This document shows positions 37,373 through 45,965 of a stretch of 64,000 nucleotides of DNA, piece by piece (the first letter of the stretch is position 1; the number at the start of each line of letters is the position of its first letter). The notes under the pieces were generated by a model. It was not told where the DNA came from. It ran no database searches and saw nothing but the letters and a program-made list of their open reading frames with translations. The stretch is taken from positions 17,120 through 81,119 of the forward strand of contig LNDO01000050.1 in assembly GCA_001465025.1 (NCBI GenBank), written 5' to 3'. The DNA comes from Pseudomonas sp. Ga0074129. Its GTDB lineage: Bacteria; Pseudomonadota; Gammaproteobacteria; Pseudomonadales; Pseudomonadaceae. The position numbers and the translations under genes were made by a program.

Positions 37373-38494
37373 ATGAAAATTCTTGTTACCGGCGGTGCTG
37401 GTTTTATTGGATCAGCGGTCATACGCCACATCATCGACAGCACCGCTGGTAGCGTGGTCAATCTCGACAAGCTCACCTATGCCGGCAACCTAGAGTCCCT
37501 GCTCGACGTCAGCGACAGTGAGCGGTACGCCTTCGAGCAAGTCGACATCTGCGACAGGGTAGCGCTTCAGAGAGTGTTCCAAGAGCATCAACCAGATGCC
37601 GTGATGCACCTAGCTGCTGAGTCTCACGTAGACCGCTCCATCGATGGCCCTGCCACATTTATTGAAACCAATATCGTTGGTACTTACACGCTACTCGAGG
37701 CCACGCGTCAGTATTGGCAAGGGCTGGAAACAGCTCGTAAAGCAGCCTTCCGCTTTCATCACATTTCCACCGATGAAGTCTATGGCGATCTGGAAGACCC
37801 AGAAGCGCTGTTCACCGAAACCACCCCCTACGCTCCCAGTTCACCCTACTCGGCGAGTAAGGCCAGCTCAGACCATTTGGTGCGTGCGTGGAGTCGTACC
37901 TACGGGCTGCCGATGCTGATTACCAACTGCTCAAATAACTATGGCCCGTACCACTTCCCGGAAAAACTCATTCCGCTGATCATTCTTAACGCCCTTGAAG
38001 GCAAACCGCTGCCGGTCTATGGCAAAGGCAATCAAGTGCGCGACTGGCTGTATGTTGAAGATCATGCTCGTGCCCTATACAAGGTTGTGACCGAAGGCGT
38101 AGTGGGGGAGACCTACAACATTGGTGGCCACAATGAAAAACAGAACATCGAAGTTGTCCACGCCCTTTGCGAGCTGCTCGATGAACTCCGGCCGATGCAA
38201 ACACCAGTAGGAGCGAGCTTGCTCGCGATCAACGATTTAGCTGACGCCCAGATCAAGCATCAGCCAATGCGCTCTTACAAAGAACTCATCACCCATGTCC
38301 AAGACCGCCCCGGCCATGACCTGCGTTACGCCATCGACGCCAGCAAGATCCAGCGCGAACTGAATTGGACGCCTGTCGAAACCTTCGAGTCAGGGATTCG
38401 CAAGACGGTTGAGTGGTATCTGAGTAACCAAGAGTGGTGCCGCCGCGTGCAAGATGGTAGCTATCAACGTGAGCGTTTGGGCGCGACAGCATAA
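37373..38494 (+). CDS. rmlB: dTDP-glucose 4,6-dehydratase
   Basis: Converts dTDP-glucose to dTDP-4-keto-6-deoxyglucose. The 373-residue protein has the NAD motif [29 protein letters not shown], the catalytic YSASK, and the C-terminal [15 protein letters not shown]. Relatives are about 355-361 residues. The extra length lies around residues 274-295, where a REP palindrome encodes [11 protein letters not shown]. RmlC and RmlD are missing from the locus, so the keto sugar is not destined for rhamnose here but most likely for the WecE-type aminotransferase at 39945. rmlA follows after 12 bp. Confidence 0.95.
   Translation: MKILVTGGAGFIGSAVIRHIIDSTAGSVVNLDKLTYAGNLESLLDVSDSERYAFEQVDICDRVALQRVFQEHQPDAVMHLAAESHVDRSIDGPATFIETNIVGTYTLLEATRQYWQGLETARKAAFRFHHISTDEVYGDLEDPEALFTETTPYAPSSPYSASKASSDHLVRAWSRTYGLPMLITNCSNNYGPYHFPEKLIPLIILNALEGKPLPVYGKGNQVRDWLYVEDHARALYKVVTEGVVGETYNIGGHNEKQNIEVVHALCELLDELRPMQTPVGASLLAINDLADAQIKHQPMRSYKELITHVQDRPGHDLRYAIDASKIQRELNWTPVETFESGIRKTVEWYLSNQEWCRRVQDGSYQRERLGATA
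38207..38228. repeat. REP palindrome inside rmlB
   Basis: A 22-bp pseudomonad REP-type sequence: GTAGGA leads into the perfect hairpin GCGAGC-TT-GCTCGC. A sister element lies between genes at 51651-51674. Within rmlB it is translated in frame. Confidence 0.88.
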
Positions 38495-38506
38495 AGGAAG
38501 CAATAC

Positions 38507-39373
38507 ATGAAAGGCATTCTTCTCGCCGGCGGTTCCGGCACACGGTTGTACCCGATCACTAAAGGTGTGTCCAAGCAACTGCTGCCCATTTACGACAAAC
38601 CAATGATCTACTATCCCTTGTCCGTATTAATGTTGGCTGGTATCCGCGACATCCTACTGATAAGCACTCCGGAAGATATAAGCGGTTATCAGCGCCTACT
38701 GGGCGATGGTTCCGATTTTGGGATAACAATCAGCTATGCCGTACAACCCAGCCCGGATGGGCTAGCCCAAGCCTTTATTATTGGCGAAGAATTTATTGGC
38801 AAGGATAGTGTTTGCTTGGTTCTGGGAGATAACATCTTTTATGGCCAAGGTTTTGGCCCTATGTTGCGCGCAGCCGCAGCTCGCTGTAAGGGTGCTACCG
38901 TATTCGGTTACCAGGTCAAAGACCCAGAGCGCTTCGGTGTGGTTGAGTTTGATGAAAATAAGCGTGCCATATCGATTGAGGAAAAGCCGCAAAAGCCAAA
39001 ATCTCACTATGCCGTCACGGGTCTGTATTTCTACGATAATGATGTGGTGCAGATAGCCAAGCAGGTAAAGCCTTCTCATCGAGGGGAGCTGGAAATCACC
39101 TGCATCAACCAAGTCTATATGCAGCGCGGGGATCTTAACGTCGAGTTGCTTGGTCGTGGCTTTGCCTGGCTCGATACAGGTACTCACGAAAGCCTGCTTG
39201 AGGCGGGTCTTTTCGTCGAAACTATTGAGAAGCGCCAAGGCTACAAAATCGCCTGCCTCGAAGAAATTGCTTTTACCAATGGCTGGTTAAGCAGCAATGA
39301 TTTAAAACGCATAGGTCAGTCATTAAGCAAGAACAGTTATGGTCAGTATCTTCTATCCCTTTTGATACAGTAA
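38507..39373 (+). CDS. rmlA: Glucose-1-phosphate thymidylyltransferase
   Basis: Makes dTDP-glucose from glucose-1-P and dTTP. The 288-residue protein has the nucleotidyltransferase motif [45 protein letters not shown], and [15 protein letters not shown]. It forms one transcription unit with rmlB and supplies the dTDP-sugar branch of the O-antigen. Confidence 0.95.
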   Translation: MKGILLAGGSGTRLYPITKGVSKQLLPIYDKPMIYYPLSVLMLAGIRDILLISTPEDISGYQRLLGDGSDFGITISYAVQPSPDGLAQAFIIGEEFIGKDSVCLVLGDNIFYGQGFGPMLRAAAARCKGATVFGYQVKDPERFGVVEFDENKRAISIEEKPQKPKSHYAVTGLYFYDNDVVQIAKQVKPSHRGELEITCINQVYMQRGDLNVELLGRGFAWLDTGTHESLLEAGLFVETIEKRQGYKIACLEEIAFTNGWLSSNDLKRIGQSLSKNSYGQYLLSLLIQ

Positions 39374-39384
39374 AGAGGCTCGGC

Positions 39385-39948
39385 ATGGCATATTTATCCA
39401 GAGAAGCTCTTGAGCAAATGGGTTTCAAGAGTCTTGGACTGAATGTTCACATCAGTGATAAAGCCAGTATCTACAATGCTGATCAGATTGAGATCGGCGA
39501 TAACTCTAGAATTGATGATTTTTGCGTGGTATCAGGCAAGGTAAGAATTGGTAAATTTAACCATATTACTCCTATGTGTTTGATTGCCGGTGGAGAGCCC
39601 GGCGTATACTTTGAAGATTTTTGCACCCTAGCTTATGGTGCTAAAGTTTTTTCACAGTCAGACGACTACAGTGGCGAAACAATGACTAATTCGCTGGTGG
39701 GGAAAAAGTATAAAAAAGAACGGTTCGAAAGTATTTATATTGGTAAGCACGTCATCGTTGGGGCTGGCTCCATTGTATTTCCCGGTGTCAACCTCGCAGT
39801 GGGTTGCTCTGTGGGCGCAATGTCATTGGTCATCCGTAGTACCGATCCATGGGGGATCTATGTTGGAAGTCCCGCACGAAGGGTAAACGAGCGTAAAAAA
39901 GATTTGCTTGAACTTGAGCCTAAATTTTTAGAAGATTTCTACAAATGA
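39385..39948 (+). CDS. Left-handed beta-helix acyltransferase, VioB-like
   Basis: A 187-residue hexapeptide-repeat acyltransferase. Repeats run from about residue 20 to 150 (VHISDKASIYNADQIEIGDN and IGKHVIVGAGSIVFPG), with a conserved tail IYVGSPARRVNERK. It resembles the acetyltransferases acting on dTDP-4-amino-4,6-dideoxy sugars, such as VioB. The gene lies between rmlA and the WecE-like aminotransferase and overlaps the latter by 4 bp. It is therefore most likely the enzyme that N-acylates dTDP-Fuc4N. The donor (acetyl-CoA or another acyl-CoA) cannot be read. Base composition becomes AT-rich from here. Confidence 0.82.
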   Translation: MAYLSREALEQMGFKSLGLNVHISDKASIYNADQIEIGDNSRIDDFCVVSGKVRIGKFNHITPMCLIAGGEPGVYFEDFCTLAYGAKVFSQSDDYSGETMTNSLVGKKYKKERFESIYIGKHVIVGAGSIVFPGVNLAVGCSVGAMSLVIRSTDPWGIYVGSPARRVNERKKDLLELEPKFLEDFYK

Positions 39949-41075
39949 TCCCATTTAACAAGCCGCCCTATACCGGTAACGAAGATCAATATGTAATGTC
40001 TGCCATGCGCAGCAGCAAAATATCTGGCGACGGCCAGTTTACTCAGCTTTGCCATGAGTGGTTTGAAAAGAATACGGGCACCAAGAAAGCACTATTAACA
40101 CCATCATGTACTCAAGCGCTGGAGATGGCTGCAATCCTGCTAGATATTCAGCCCGGCGATGAAGTTATTATGCCGAGTTACACCTTTGTCAGCACCGCTA
40201 ATGCTTTTGTTCTGCGCGGTGCAAAGATTGTTTTTGTCGATATCCGTCCAGATACAATGAATATCGATGAGAATCTAATTGAAGCCGCCATCACGCCCAA
40301 AACCAGAGCTATCGTGCCCGTCCATTATGCTGGTGTTGCCTGCGAAATGGACACCATCATGGCCATCGCAGATAAGCACCAATTGTTTGTGATTGAAGAT
40401 GCTGCACAAGGAATGATGGCCACTTACAAGGGCCGCGCGCTCGGCAGCATCGGGCATATGGGGGCCTATAGCTTCCATGAAACCAAGAACTACACCAGCG
40501 GTGGTGAAGGTGGCGTGCTGCTGATTAACGATGAACGCTTCACTGCTAGAGCCGAAATTATCAGAGAGAAAGGCACGAATCGCAGCCAGTTTTTTAGGGG
40601 TATGGTCGATAAATATACTTGGGTAGATATTGGAAGCAGTTACTTACCTTCAGAGTTACAGGCAGCCTATCTCTATGGACAACTTGAATGCGCAGAGGAG
40701 ATAAATATCAATCGTCGAGCAACATGGGGGGCTTACATAAATGCCTTCTCCACTCTCACTGATAAGATAGCAACGCCTTACATTCCTTCTGGTTGTCAGC
40801 ATAATGCACATATGTTTTACCTGAAACTTTCTGGTCTTGAGAGTCGAACCAAGTTCCTTGAGGTGATGAAAAATGAGTCGATAATGGCTGTGTTTCATTA
40901 TGTACCGTTGCACTCGTCAATCGCAGGCAAGAAGCTTGGCATATTTTCAGGCGCTGACAACTTTACCACTAAAGAAAGTGAGCGCCTTGTACGGTTACCA
41001 CTTTGGTACGGTTTAAGCGAACAGGATGTAACTCGTGTTTTAGACGTTGTGTCTAATGCTATTGCATGCAATTAA
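39945..41075 (+). CDS. wecE: dTDP-4-amino-4,6-dideoxygalactose transaminase (WecE/RffA)
   Basis: A PLP-dependent sugar aminotransferase making dTDP-Fuc4N from the RmlB product and glutamate. The 376-residue protein starts MIPFNKPPYTGNEDQYV and follows E. coli WecE closely: LLTPSCTQALEMAAILLDIQ, EVIMPSYTFVSTANAFVLRG, VPVHYAGVACEMD, and the PLP lysine in SFHETKNYTSGGEGG. In enteric bacteria WecE serves enterobacterial common antigen. Here it is paired with a WzxE-like flippase inside an O-antigen locus. Confidence 0.93.
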   Translation: MIPFNKPPYTGNEDQYVMSAMRSSKISGDGQFTQLCHEWFEKNTGTKKALLTPSCTQALEMAAILLDIQPGDEVIMPSYTFVSTANAFVLRGAKIVFVDIRPDTMNIDENLIEAAITPKTRAIVPVHYAGVACEMDTIMAIADKHQLFVIEDAAQGMMATYKGRALGSIGHMGAYSFHETKNYTSGGEGGVLLINDERFTARAEIIREKGTNRSQFFRGMVDKYTWVDIGSSYLPSELQAAYLYGQLECAEEININRRATWGAYINAFSTLTDKIATPYIPSGCQHNAHMFYLKLSGLESRTKFLEVMKNESIMAVFHYVPLHSSIAGKKLGIFSGADNFTTKESERLVRLPLWYGLSEQDVTRVLDVVSNAIACN

Positions 41076-41081
41076 TTTCAT

Positions 41082-42329
41082 ATGAGCGCTATTTACAGTG
41101 TTTTATTAACAGGCTCTGCCCATCTTTCAAAGATATTGGTGGGCTTTGTTCTTTTAAAATTAATTGCCCTCTATTTGGGCGCTGAGGGGGTTGGGGTTTT
41201 AGGGCATTTCATGAGTGCAGTAACTATTGTTACCCTGCTCGCAGGGGGGGGGGTTGTTAATGGTGTTATAAAATACGTGGCGGAATATCGGGGTGAGCCA
41301 CGGAAAATGCTATTATTTATATCTTCTGCGGCTTTTTATTCACTAGCTTTTTGCGTAATAGTATTAGCTTTAGGTGTTTTTTTTTCAAAGAGCATATCAG
41401 TATTTTTATTTCGGTCCGAAGATTTTTACTGGGTTGTTATGCTACTGGCAGTCGCACAGCTAGGATTTGCGTTTACCAACTTAGTCACAGGGGTCTGTAA
41501 TGGACTAGGAGATACTAAGGGTTTTGCAATAATACAAATAATTGGCAATCTCTTGGCGCTTCCGCTAGCTTGGTTTTTGATTTTTCACTATGAAATTGCT
41601 GGTGCTGCAATAGCAATAATAGCGGTTTTTTTTATGGGCGTTTTCCCTGGGTTTTATTTTTACTTTAAGTCTTCATTTTTTGGTCGAGTAAAATTTAGTG
41701 TAGTGACCAGGGTTGAGTTAAAGAAACTTTCTGCATTTACTGTCATGTTATTGGCTAGTGCTTTAACTTTTCCTTTAGTGGAAATGGTAGTGAGAGAATT
41801 TCTGATACATAACGGCGGGTATGCTGAGGCAGGTCTCTGGCAGGCTTCTATTAGATTATCTGCTGCATATCTTGGGTTTTTTGGTGTGTTTTTGGCGTAT
41901 TATTTTATGCCTCTTATTTCGCCTATAGCTGATAAGAAAGTAATTGGTCAGTATGTGCGCAAATTCATGCTGCTAGTTATGGTTATATTTTTGATAGGTG
42001 CTTCGGTTTTTTATGTGGGGCGCAGTTTTTTTATTCCGGCATTATTGTCGAGTGATTTTTCTCGGCTTGAAGATTTGATAGTTTTCCAGTTGATTGGTGA
42101 TTTTTTTAAGATATCTAGTTACGTTATAGGGTTTGTTGGTGTAGCTAAGGCAGCAACAAAGCTTTATGTAAGTGCAGAGCTTTTACAAGGGCTGTTGTTT
42201 TTAGGGGTGGCCTTACTGATTGGTAGCTTGTTGGGCGGTATCAAAGGAGTTCTTATCGGCTATATGCTGACCTATGTCATCTATTTTGTTTTGTGTACTT
42301 GTGCTTTCGTATTCTGGGCTCGGAGATAA
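41082..42329 (+). CDS. wzx: O-antigen flippase Wzx (WzxE-like)
   Basis: A 415-residue polytopic protein of the MOP/PST superfamily with about 12 membrane helices. Its start resembles E. coli WzxE (KLIALYLGAEGVGVLGHF, GGGVVNGVIKYVAEY), as does its end (FQLIGDFFKISSYVIGFVGVAKA). It should flip the lipid-linked repeat unit to the periplasm. The gene is AT-rich, with a G10 run at codons 55-58 whose gain or loss of one base would bring an early stop, so it may switch on and off. Runs of T8-T9 are also present. Confidence 0.88.
   Translation: MSAIYSVLLTGSAHLSKILVGFVLLKLIALYLGAEGVGVLGHFMSAVTIVTLLAGGGVVNGVIKYVAEYRGEPRKMLLFISSAAFYSLAFCVIVLALGVFFSKSISVFLFRSEDFYWVVMLLAVAQLGFAFTNLVTGVCNGLGDTKGFAIIQIIGNLLALPLAWFLIFHYEIAGAAIAIIAVFFMGVFPGFYFYFKSSFFGRVKFSVVTRVELKKLSAFTVMLLASALTFPLVEMVVREFLIHNGGYAEAGLWQASIRLSAAYLGFFGVFLAYYFMPLISPIADKKVIGQYVRKFMLLVMVIFLIGASVFYVGRSFFIPALLSSDFSRLEDLIVFQLIGDFFKISSYVIGFVGVAKAATKLYVSAELLQGLLFLGVALLIGSLLGGIKGVLIGYMLTYVIYFVLCTCAFVFWARR
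41244..41253 (+). repeat. G10 homopolymer inside wzx
   Basis: Ten consecutive G at codons 55-58. With 9 or 11 G the frame meets a TAA within ten codons. It is the longest G run I see in the window and stands in AT-rich DNA. Confidence 0.95.
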
Positions 42330-42359
42330 AGTGTTTTTTGGGGCTAAAGGAGCGAAATT

Positions 42360-43466
42360 ATGATCATGTTGCCAATTTATTTGAGTTTTATTGTTGTCTC
42401 TATACTCTGTGCATTTGAGCATTTTAGCAATGGGCGCTCTTACAAGATTATATACTACTGGATTGTTATGTTTTTTCTTGTGCTTCTGGCCTCATTTAGA
42501 AGTATTGGTGTTGGGAGCGATGATCAGGCATATATGTTTATATTTCATGGTATTCCCTCGCTTCTAGAATGCGAGAGTTTTTTGTGTGGCTACAGTTACT
42601 CGATTTATAATATAGAATTTGGTTTTTTTTGGTTTTTATCTCTGTTGTTAGTTTTTAGTTCTTCGCAGTATTGGCTATTTTTTTCTGTAGCTTTTGCATC
42701 GGTTTGTTTTAATCTCAAAAGTATTCGATATTTTTCCCCTTATGCTGGGGCTTCTGTAGTGGTGTATTTCACTCACTTTTTCTTGGCAAAAGAGCTGAAT
42801 GCTATCCGTCTTGGGCTGGCTACAGCTATTCTTTTTTATGCCGCATGTTTTTTAACTAAATGTCGTTATTCAATGATGTTTTTCTTGTTCGCTATAGCGG
42901 TCTCGTTGCATGTTTCGTCAATAATTTTTTTGATGCCCGTAGTCGTTTACTTACTTTCGCCAAACAGATCAGTTTTTGTTTTTGCGGGGATTACTTCTTT
43001 ATTGCTCGCTTGGCTTTTCGATTTGGGTTTATTATTTAATTCACTTGCAGGTTTTGGCTTTATTGGTGAAAAAATAAGTCTTTATTTGAGCGCTGAAGAA
43101 TATAACTATGCATTGCCTATATTTGATGTTGTAAATATTAAAAACTTGCTGGTATGTTCTATTTCGTTGTTGTTTTGGAATCAACTTTTATCTCGATATG
43201 ACTGGTTCAAGATTTCGTTTTGTTTTTTTTATAGTGCGACAATGTTTCGGATTTTATTCGGTGATTTTGCTATTCTTGCAGGGCGTGGATATTCCGTAAT
43301 CTCAATGTTTGAATATGTTCTTATTCCTTGCCTTGCTTGTTTTTTTCTTGGGCGTGGGTTGGGGTATATAGTTGTTTTTATATATTCGTTTCTAACTCTT
43401 TGGCTTAATCTGACAATTAATGCTGGCTGGAGTGGCGGAGTAAATTATTTCCATGATTTTCTTTAA
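42360..43466 (+). CDS. wzy: O-antigen polymerase Wzy (EpsG family)
   Basis: A 368-residue very hydrophobic protein with about ten membrane helices and the EpsG-type pattern: FRSIGVGSDDQAYMFIF near residue 42 and KELNAIRLGLATAILFYAACF in the middle (conserved RxG). Polymerases of this class join repeat units in the periplasm under Wzz control. The start is either ATG at 42360 or ATG at 42366. The sequence is AT-rich and low in similarity to anything I know, as is usual for Wzy. Position next to wzx supports the call. Confidence 0.83.
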   Translation: MIMLPIYLSFIVVSILCAFEHFSNGRSYKIIYYWIVMFFLVLLASFRSIGVGSDDQAYMFIFHGIPSLLECESFLCGYSYSIYNIEFGFFWFLSLLLVFSSSQYWLFFSVAFASVCFNLKSIRYFSPYAGASVVVYFTHFFLAKELNAIRLGLATAILFYAACFLTKCRYSMMFFLFAIAVSLHVSSIIFLMPVVVYLLSPNRSVFVFAGITSLLLAWLFDLGLLFNSLAGFGFIGEKISLYLSAEEYNYALPIFDVVNIKNLLVCSISLLFWNQLLSRYDWFKISFCFFYSATMFRILFGDFAILAGRGYSVISMFEYVLIPCLACFFLGRGLGYIVVFIYSFLTLWLNLTINAGWSGGVNYFHDFL

Positions 43467-43484
43467 CTACCTCAAAGGTGCTCT

Positions 43485-44705
43485 GTGAAGAAAGTTTTAT
43501 TTGTTCTTGGTGGTTTGCATATGGGGGGGGTCGAGACCTATATTGTTCGGTTGGCTAAAGAGCTTAATGCGTGTGGCTGCGAGGTCGATGTTTTAATAAT
43601 CTCAAAGCAATATGATAGTGGTTTGATTTCTGAAATTTCTAAGTTTACAAATATATTTATCCATGAAAATGCGTCTTTTTTAAAGGCTTCAAGCTGGATT
43701 AATGCTTTTCTTCCTTTGAAATGGGAGGGTGAAAGAGCGTGCTATGACGTGGTTCATGTTGTTGATCTTCTAACGCTTGGATTTGTTTTTTTAAATAGAA
43801 ATGTTATTAAATTTAAGGCTCTTAGTATTGGTATTTACCACTCAATGGAGATGTATTGGTGGCGTAACAAAGGGGCTTATTTTAGGTCTAAGCTGCTTGA
43901 GTTATATGATAGCAATGTTAGCTTGACTCTTTTTCCTAGTGAGAGTGTTGCGATAATGGCCTCTGAGTTGACGGGGGTTGCTATAGATGATATGGATATT
44001 TTGCCTTTAGGTATTGAGCTTTCTAAATATAGTAATTGTGCTCCGTCCTTTAGCTCTAGAAAAATTGTTTCTGTTGGTAGATTGGTTGATTTTAAAGTTT
44101 ATAATCGCCATTTAATTTCTCAACTTTCAGAGCTTCGTAAGCTTGCGGAATTTGAATACTATATTTATGGCGAGGGGCCTGAGCTAGATGCTCTCCAGAA
44201 GCATGCAGTCGAGTGTGATGTTGATAGATATGTGCACTTTATGGGTGGTGTTAAGTATAAGGATTTACCGAGTGTACTAGATGGTATATTTTGTTTTGTT
44301 GGTTCAGGCACTACTATCATCGAAGCCTCTGCTGCTGGAGTCCCTTCGCTTGTGGGTATTGAATCGATTAAACAACCGTTGACGTGTGGTTTATTTTCTG
44401 ATGTGGAAGGTTATTCTTATAATGAAGAATCAGCAACAACTAGGAGGTTGTCGTTTGTTGATGCCGTAAATGAGATTTATCAATTGAATGAGTCCGAATA
44501 TGCTTATTTAGCAAGGTGTCACCGCACAAAGTCATCTTGTTTCGATATTAAGATTACAGCAGTGGAGTTCTTGAAGAAGTCGAATAAGCTACCTAATTTT
44601 AGTTTTAAATTTAATAGATGGTTGGCGATTCTTTCGTTTGTTTATTCTGTTTTCCGTTTTGGCCCTAGGGCGCTTAAGTCAAGATTCGAGAGTGGGAAAG
44701 ATTAG
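43485..44705 (+). CDS. Glycosyltransferase family 4 (putative third-sugar transferase)
   Basis: A 406-residue GT-B glycosyltransferase. The N terminus reads LFVLGGLHMGGVETYIVRLA. The C-terminal donor domain has IVSVGRLVDFK, YIYGEGPELDALQ and the EX7E-like SGTTIIEASAAGVPSLV. It starts at GTG. A G8 run falls at codons 13-16, and one base more or less leads to an early stop. It lies beside wzy and the WbuB-like transferase. By elimination it could add the Fuc4N-type sugar, but this is inference. Confidence 0.85.
   Translation: MKKVLFVLGGLHMGGVETYIVRLAKELNACGCEVDVLIISKQYDSGLISEISKFTNIFIHENASFLKASSWINAFLPLKWEGERACYDVVHVVDLLTLGFVFLNRNVIKFKALSIGIYHSMEMYWWRNKGAYFRSKLLELYDSNVSLTLFPSESVAIMASELTGVAIDDMDILPLGIELSKYSNCAPSFSSRKIVSVGRLVDFKVYNRHLISQLSELRKLAEFEYYIYGEGPELDALQKHAVECDVDRYVHFMGGVKYKDLPSVLDGIFCFVGSGTTIIEASAAGVPSLVGIESIKQPLTCGLFSDVEGYSYNEESATTRRLSFVDAVNEIYQLNESEYAYLARCHRTKSSCFDIKITAVEFLKKSNKLPNFSFKFNRWLAILSFVYSVFRFGPRALKSRFESGKD
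43523..43530 (+). repeat. G8 homopolymer near the start of the glycosyltransferase gene
   Basis: Eight G begin in codon 13 (ATG GGG GGG G). A 7-G or 9-G version reaches a stop within about 30 codons. It is the second G-run in the AT-rich part of the O-antigen locus. Confidence 0.9.
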
Positions 44706-44717
44706 GGGATTAATAAA

Positions 44718-45965
44718 TTGAGGATAGCTCTTGTTTCGCAGTATTTTTGGCCTGAGTCTTTTGTTATAAATGAACTTGTTAAATCTCTTGTTTCTCATGG
44801 GCATGTTGTAGAGGTTTTTACGGGGAAGCCTAATTATCCCGATGGTGAAGTTTATGAAGGCTATAATGCGGAAGGCTGCATGGATGAGCTTTTCGAGGGT
44901 GAAATAATGGTCCATCGTGCGCCGCTCCGGCCGCGTGGGAGTGGCGGTGCTAAAAAATTATTACTCAATTATTTTTCATTTGTACTAAACGGTCTCCTGT
45001 TTTTTCGACGGGCAGTCAAGAATCGTTCCTTTGACGTGATTTTTGTTTTCGTACCATCGCCAATAACCTCTGTTATCCCAGCAATTTATCTAAAATGGCG
45101 TCTCAAGGCGCATCTTGCAGTTTGGGTACAAGACATATGGCCAGAAAGCCTCAGTGCTACGGGGTTTATACGTAATCGCTTCGCTCTACGTATAGTCGGT
45201 TGGTTGGTACGGGGGATCTATGCATGCACAGATACGTTGCTCGTGCAGTCAAAGGCATTCATTACTCCGGTTGCACGTTATGCCCGACGCGACAAGATCG
45301 TTTATTACCCAAACTCTTATCAATACTCGCCTCCGGAGCCCGTAGCCTGTACTCAGGTACCTGCTGAGTTGCTGTCGCAGCTTGAGGATAATTTTTGCTT
45401 GGTTTTTGCGGGTAACCTTGGTAGGGCACAGTCTGTTGAGACTCTGATCCAGGCTGCGGAAAGTTTAAAGCATTTGTCTGAGTGTAAACTGGTGCTAGTA
45501 GGCAGCGGCAGCATGCTCGGTTGGGTGGAAGAGCAGAAGGCTCAAAAAGGCTTGGATAATTTGATCCTGACTGGGCGTTTCCCCCCTTCGGAAATGCCGC
45601 AATTTTTTAGCCGTGCAGCCGGATTGATAGTGACACTCAAGCGAGAGGAGATTTTTGCCTATACGATCCCTAGCAAGGTTCAAGCCTATCTCGCCGCAGG
45701 CCGTCCTGTGATCGCCGCGCTCGATGGTGAAGGGGCGCGTGTCATTGAGGAGGCGGGAGCTGGCTTGTCATGCCCCGCAGAAGACTCCGCAGGCTTGGCC
45801 CGCTGTATTGAGCAGCTCTTCAATATGCCGCCGGAAGCGCGCGAAAAGCTCGGGCAGTCTGGGCGAGAGTTTTTTGTGGCAAATTTTGAGATGGCGCGAC
45901 AAAGCCAGCGTCTAGTGGAAATTCTTGAGAATAGAATCAGCGAAGGAAGAGGGATGTCGAAATGA
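44718..45965 (+). CDS. Glycosyltransferase WbuB-like (L-FucNAc/L-QuiNAc transferase)
   Basis: A 415-residue GT4 enzyme starting with TTG (MRIALVSQYFWPESFVINEL). It has FTGKPNYPDG near residue 40, VWVQDIWPESLSATGF, and a donor site LVLVGSGSMLGWVEEQ with YTIPSKVQAYLAAGRPVIAAL. The pattern is that of WbuB, which transfers L-FucNAc-type residues in E. coli O-antigens. The following three genes make a UDP-L-6-deoxyhexosamine, which fits. The first half is AT-rich and the second half returns to Pseudomonas-like GC-rich codons, so the import boundary appears to lie inside this gene. Confidence 0.86.
   Translation: MRIALVSQYFWPESFVINELVKSLVSHGHVVEVFTGKPNYPDGEVYEGYNAEGCMDELFEGEIMVHRAPLRPRGSGGAKKLLLNYFSFVLNGLLFFRRAVKNRSFDVIFVFVPSPITSVIPAIYLKWRLKAHLAVWVQDIWPESLSATGFIRNRFALRIVGWLVRGIYACTDTLLVQSKAFITPVARYARRDKIVYYPNSYQYSPPEPVACTQVPAELLSQLEDNFCLVFAGNLGRAQSVETLIQAAESLKHLSECKLVLVGSGSMLGWVEEQKAQKGLDNLILTGRFPPSEMPQFFSRAAGLIVTLKREEIFAYTIPSKVQAYLAAGRPVIAALDGEGARVIEEAGAGLSCPAEDSAGLARCIEQLFNMPPEAREKLGQSGREFFVANFEMARQSQRLVEILENRISEGRGMSK

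Noticed and set aside
37373-39373. dTDP-rhamnose synthesis
   Set aside because: Only rmlB and rmlA are present. rmlC and rmlD are absent and a WecE aminotransferase follows, so the branch leads to an amino sugar.
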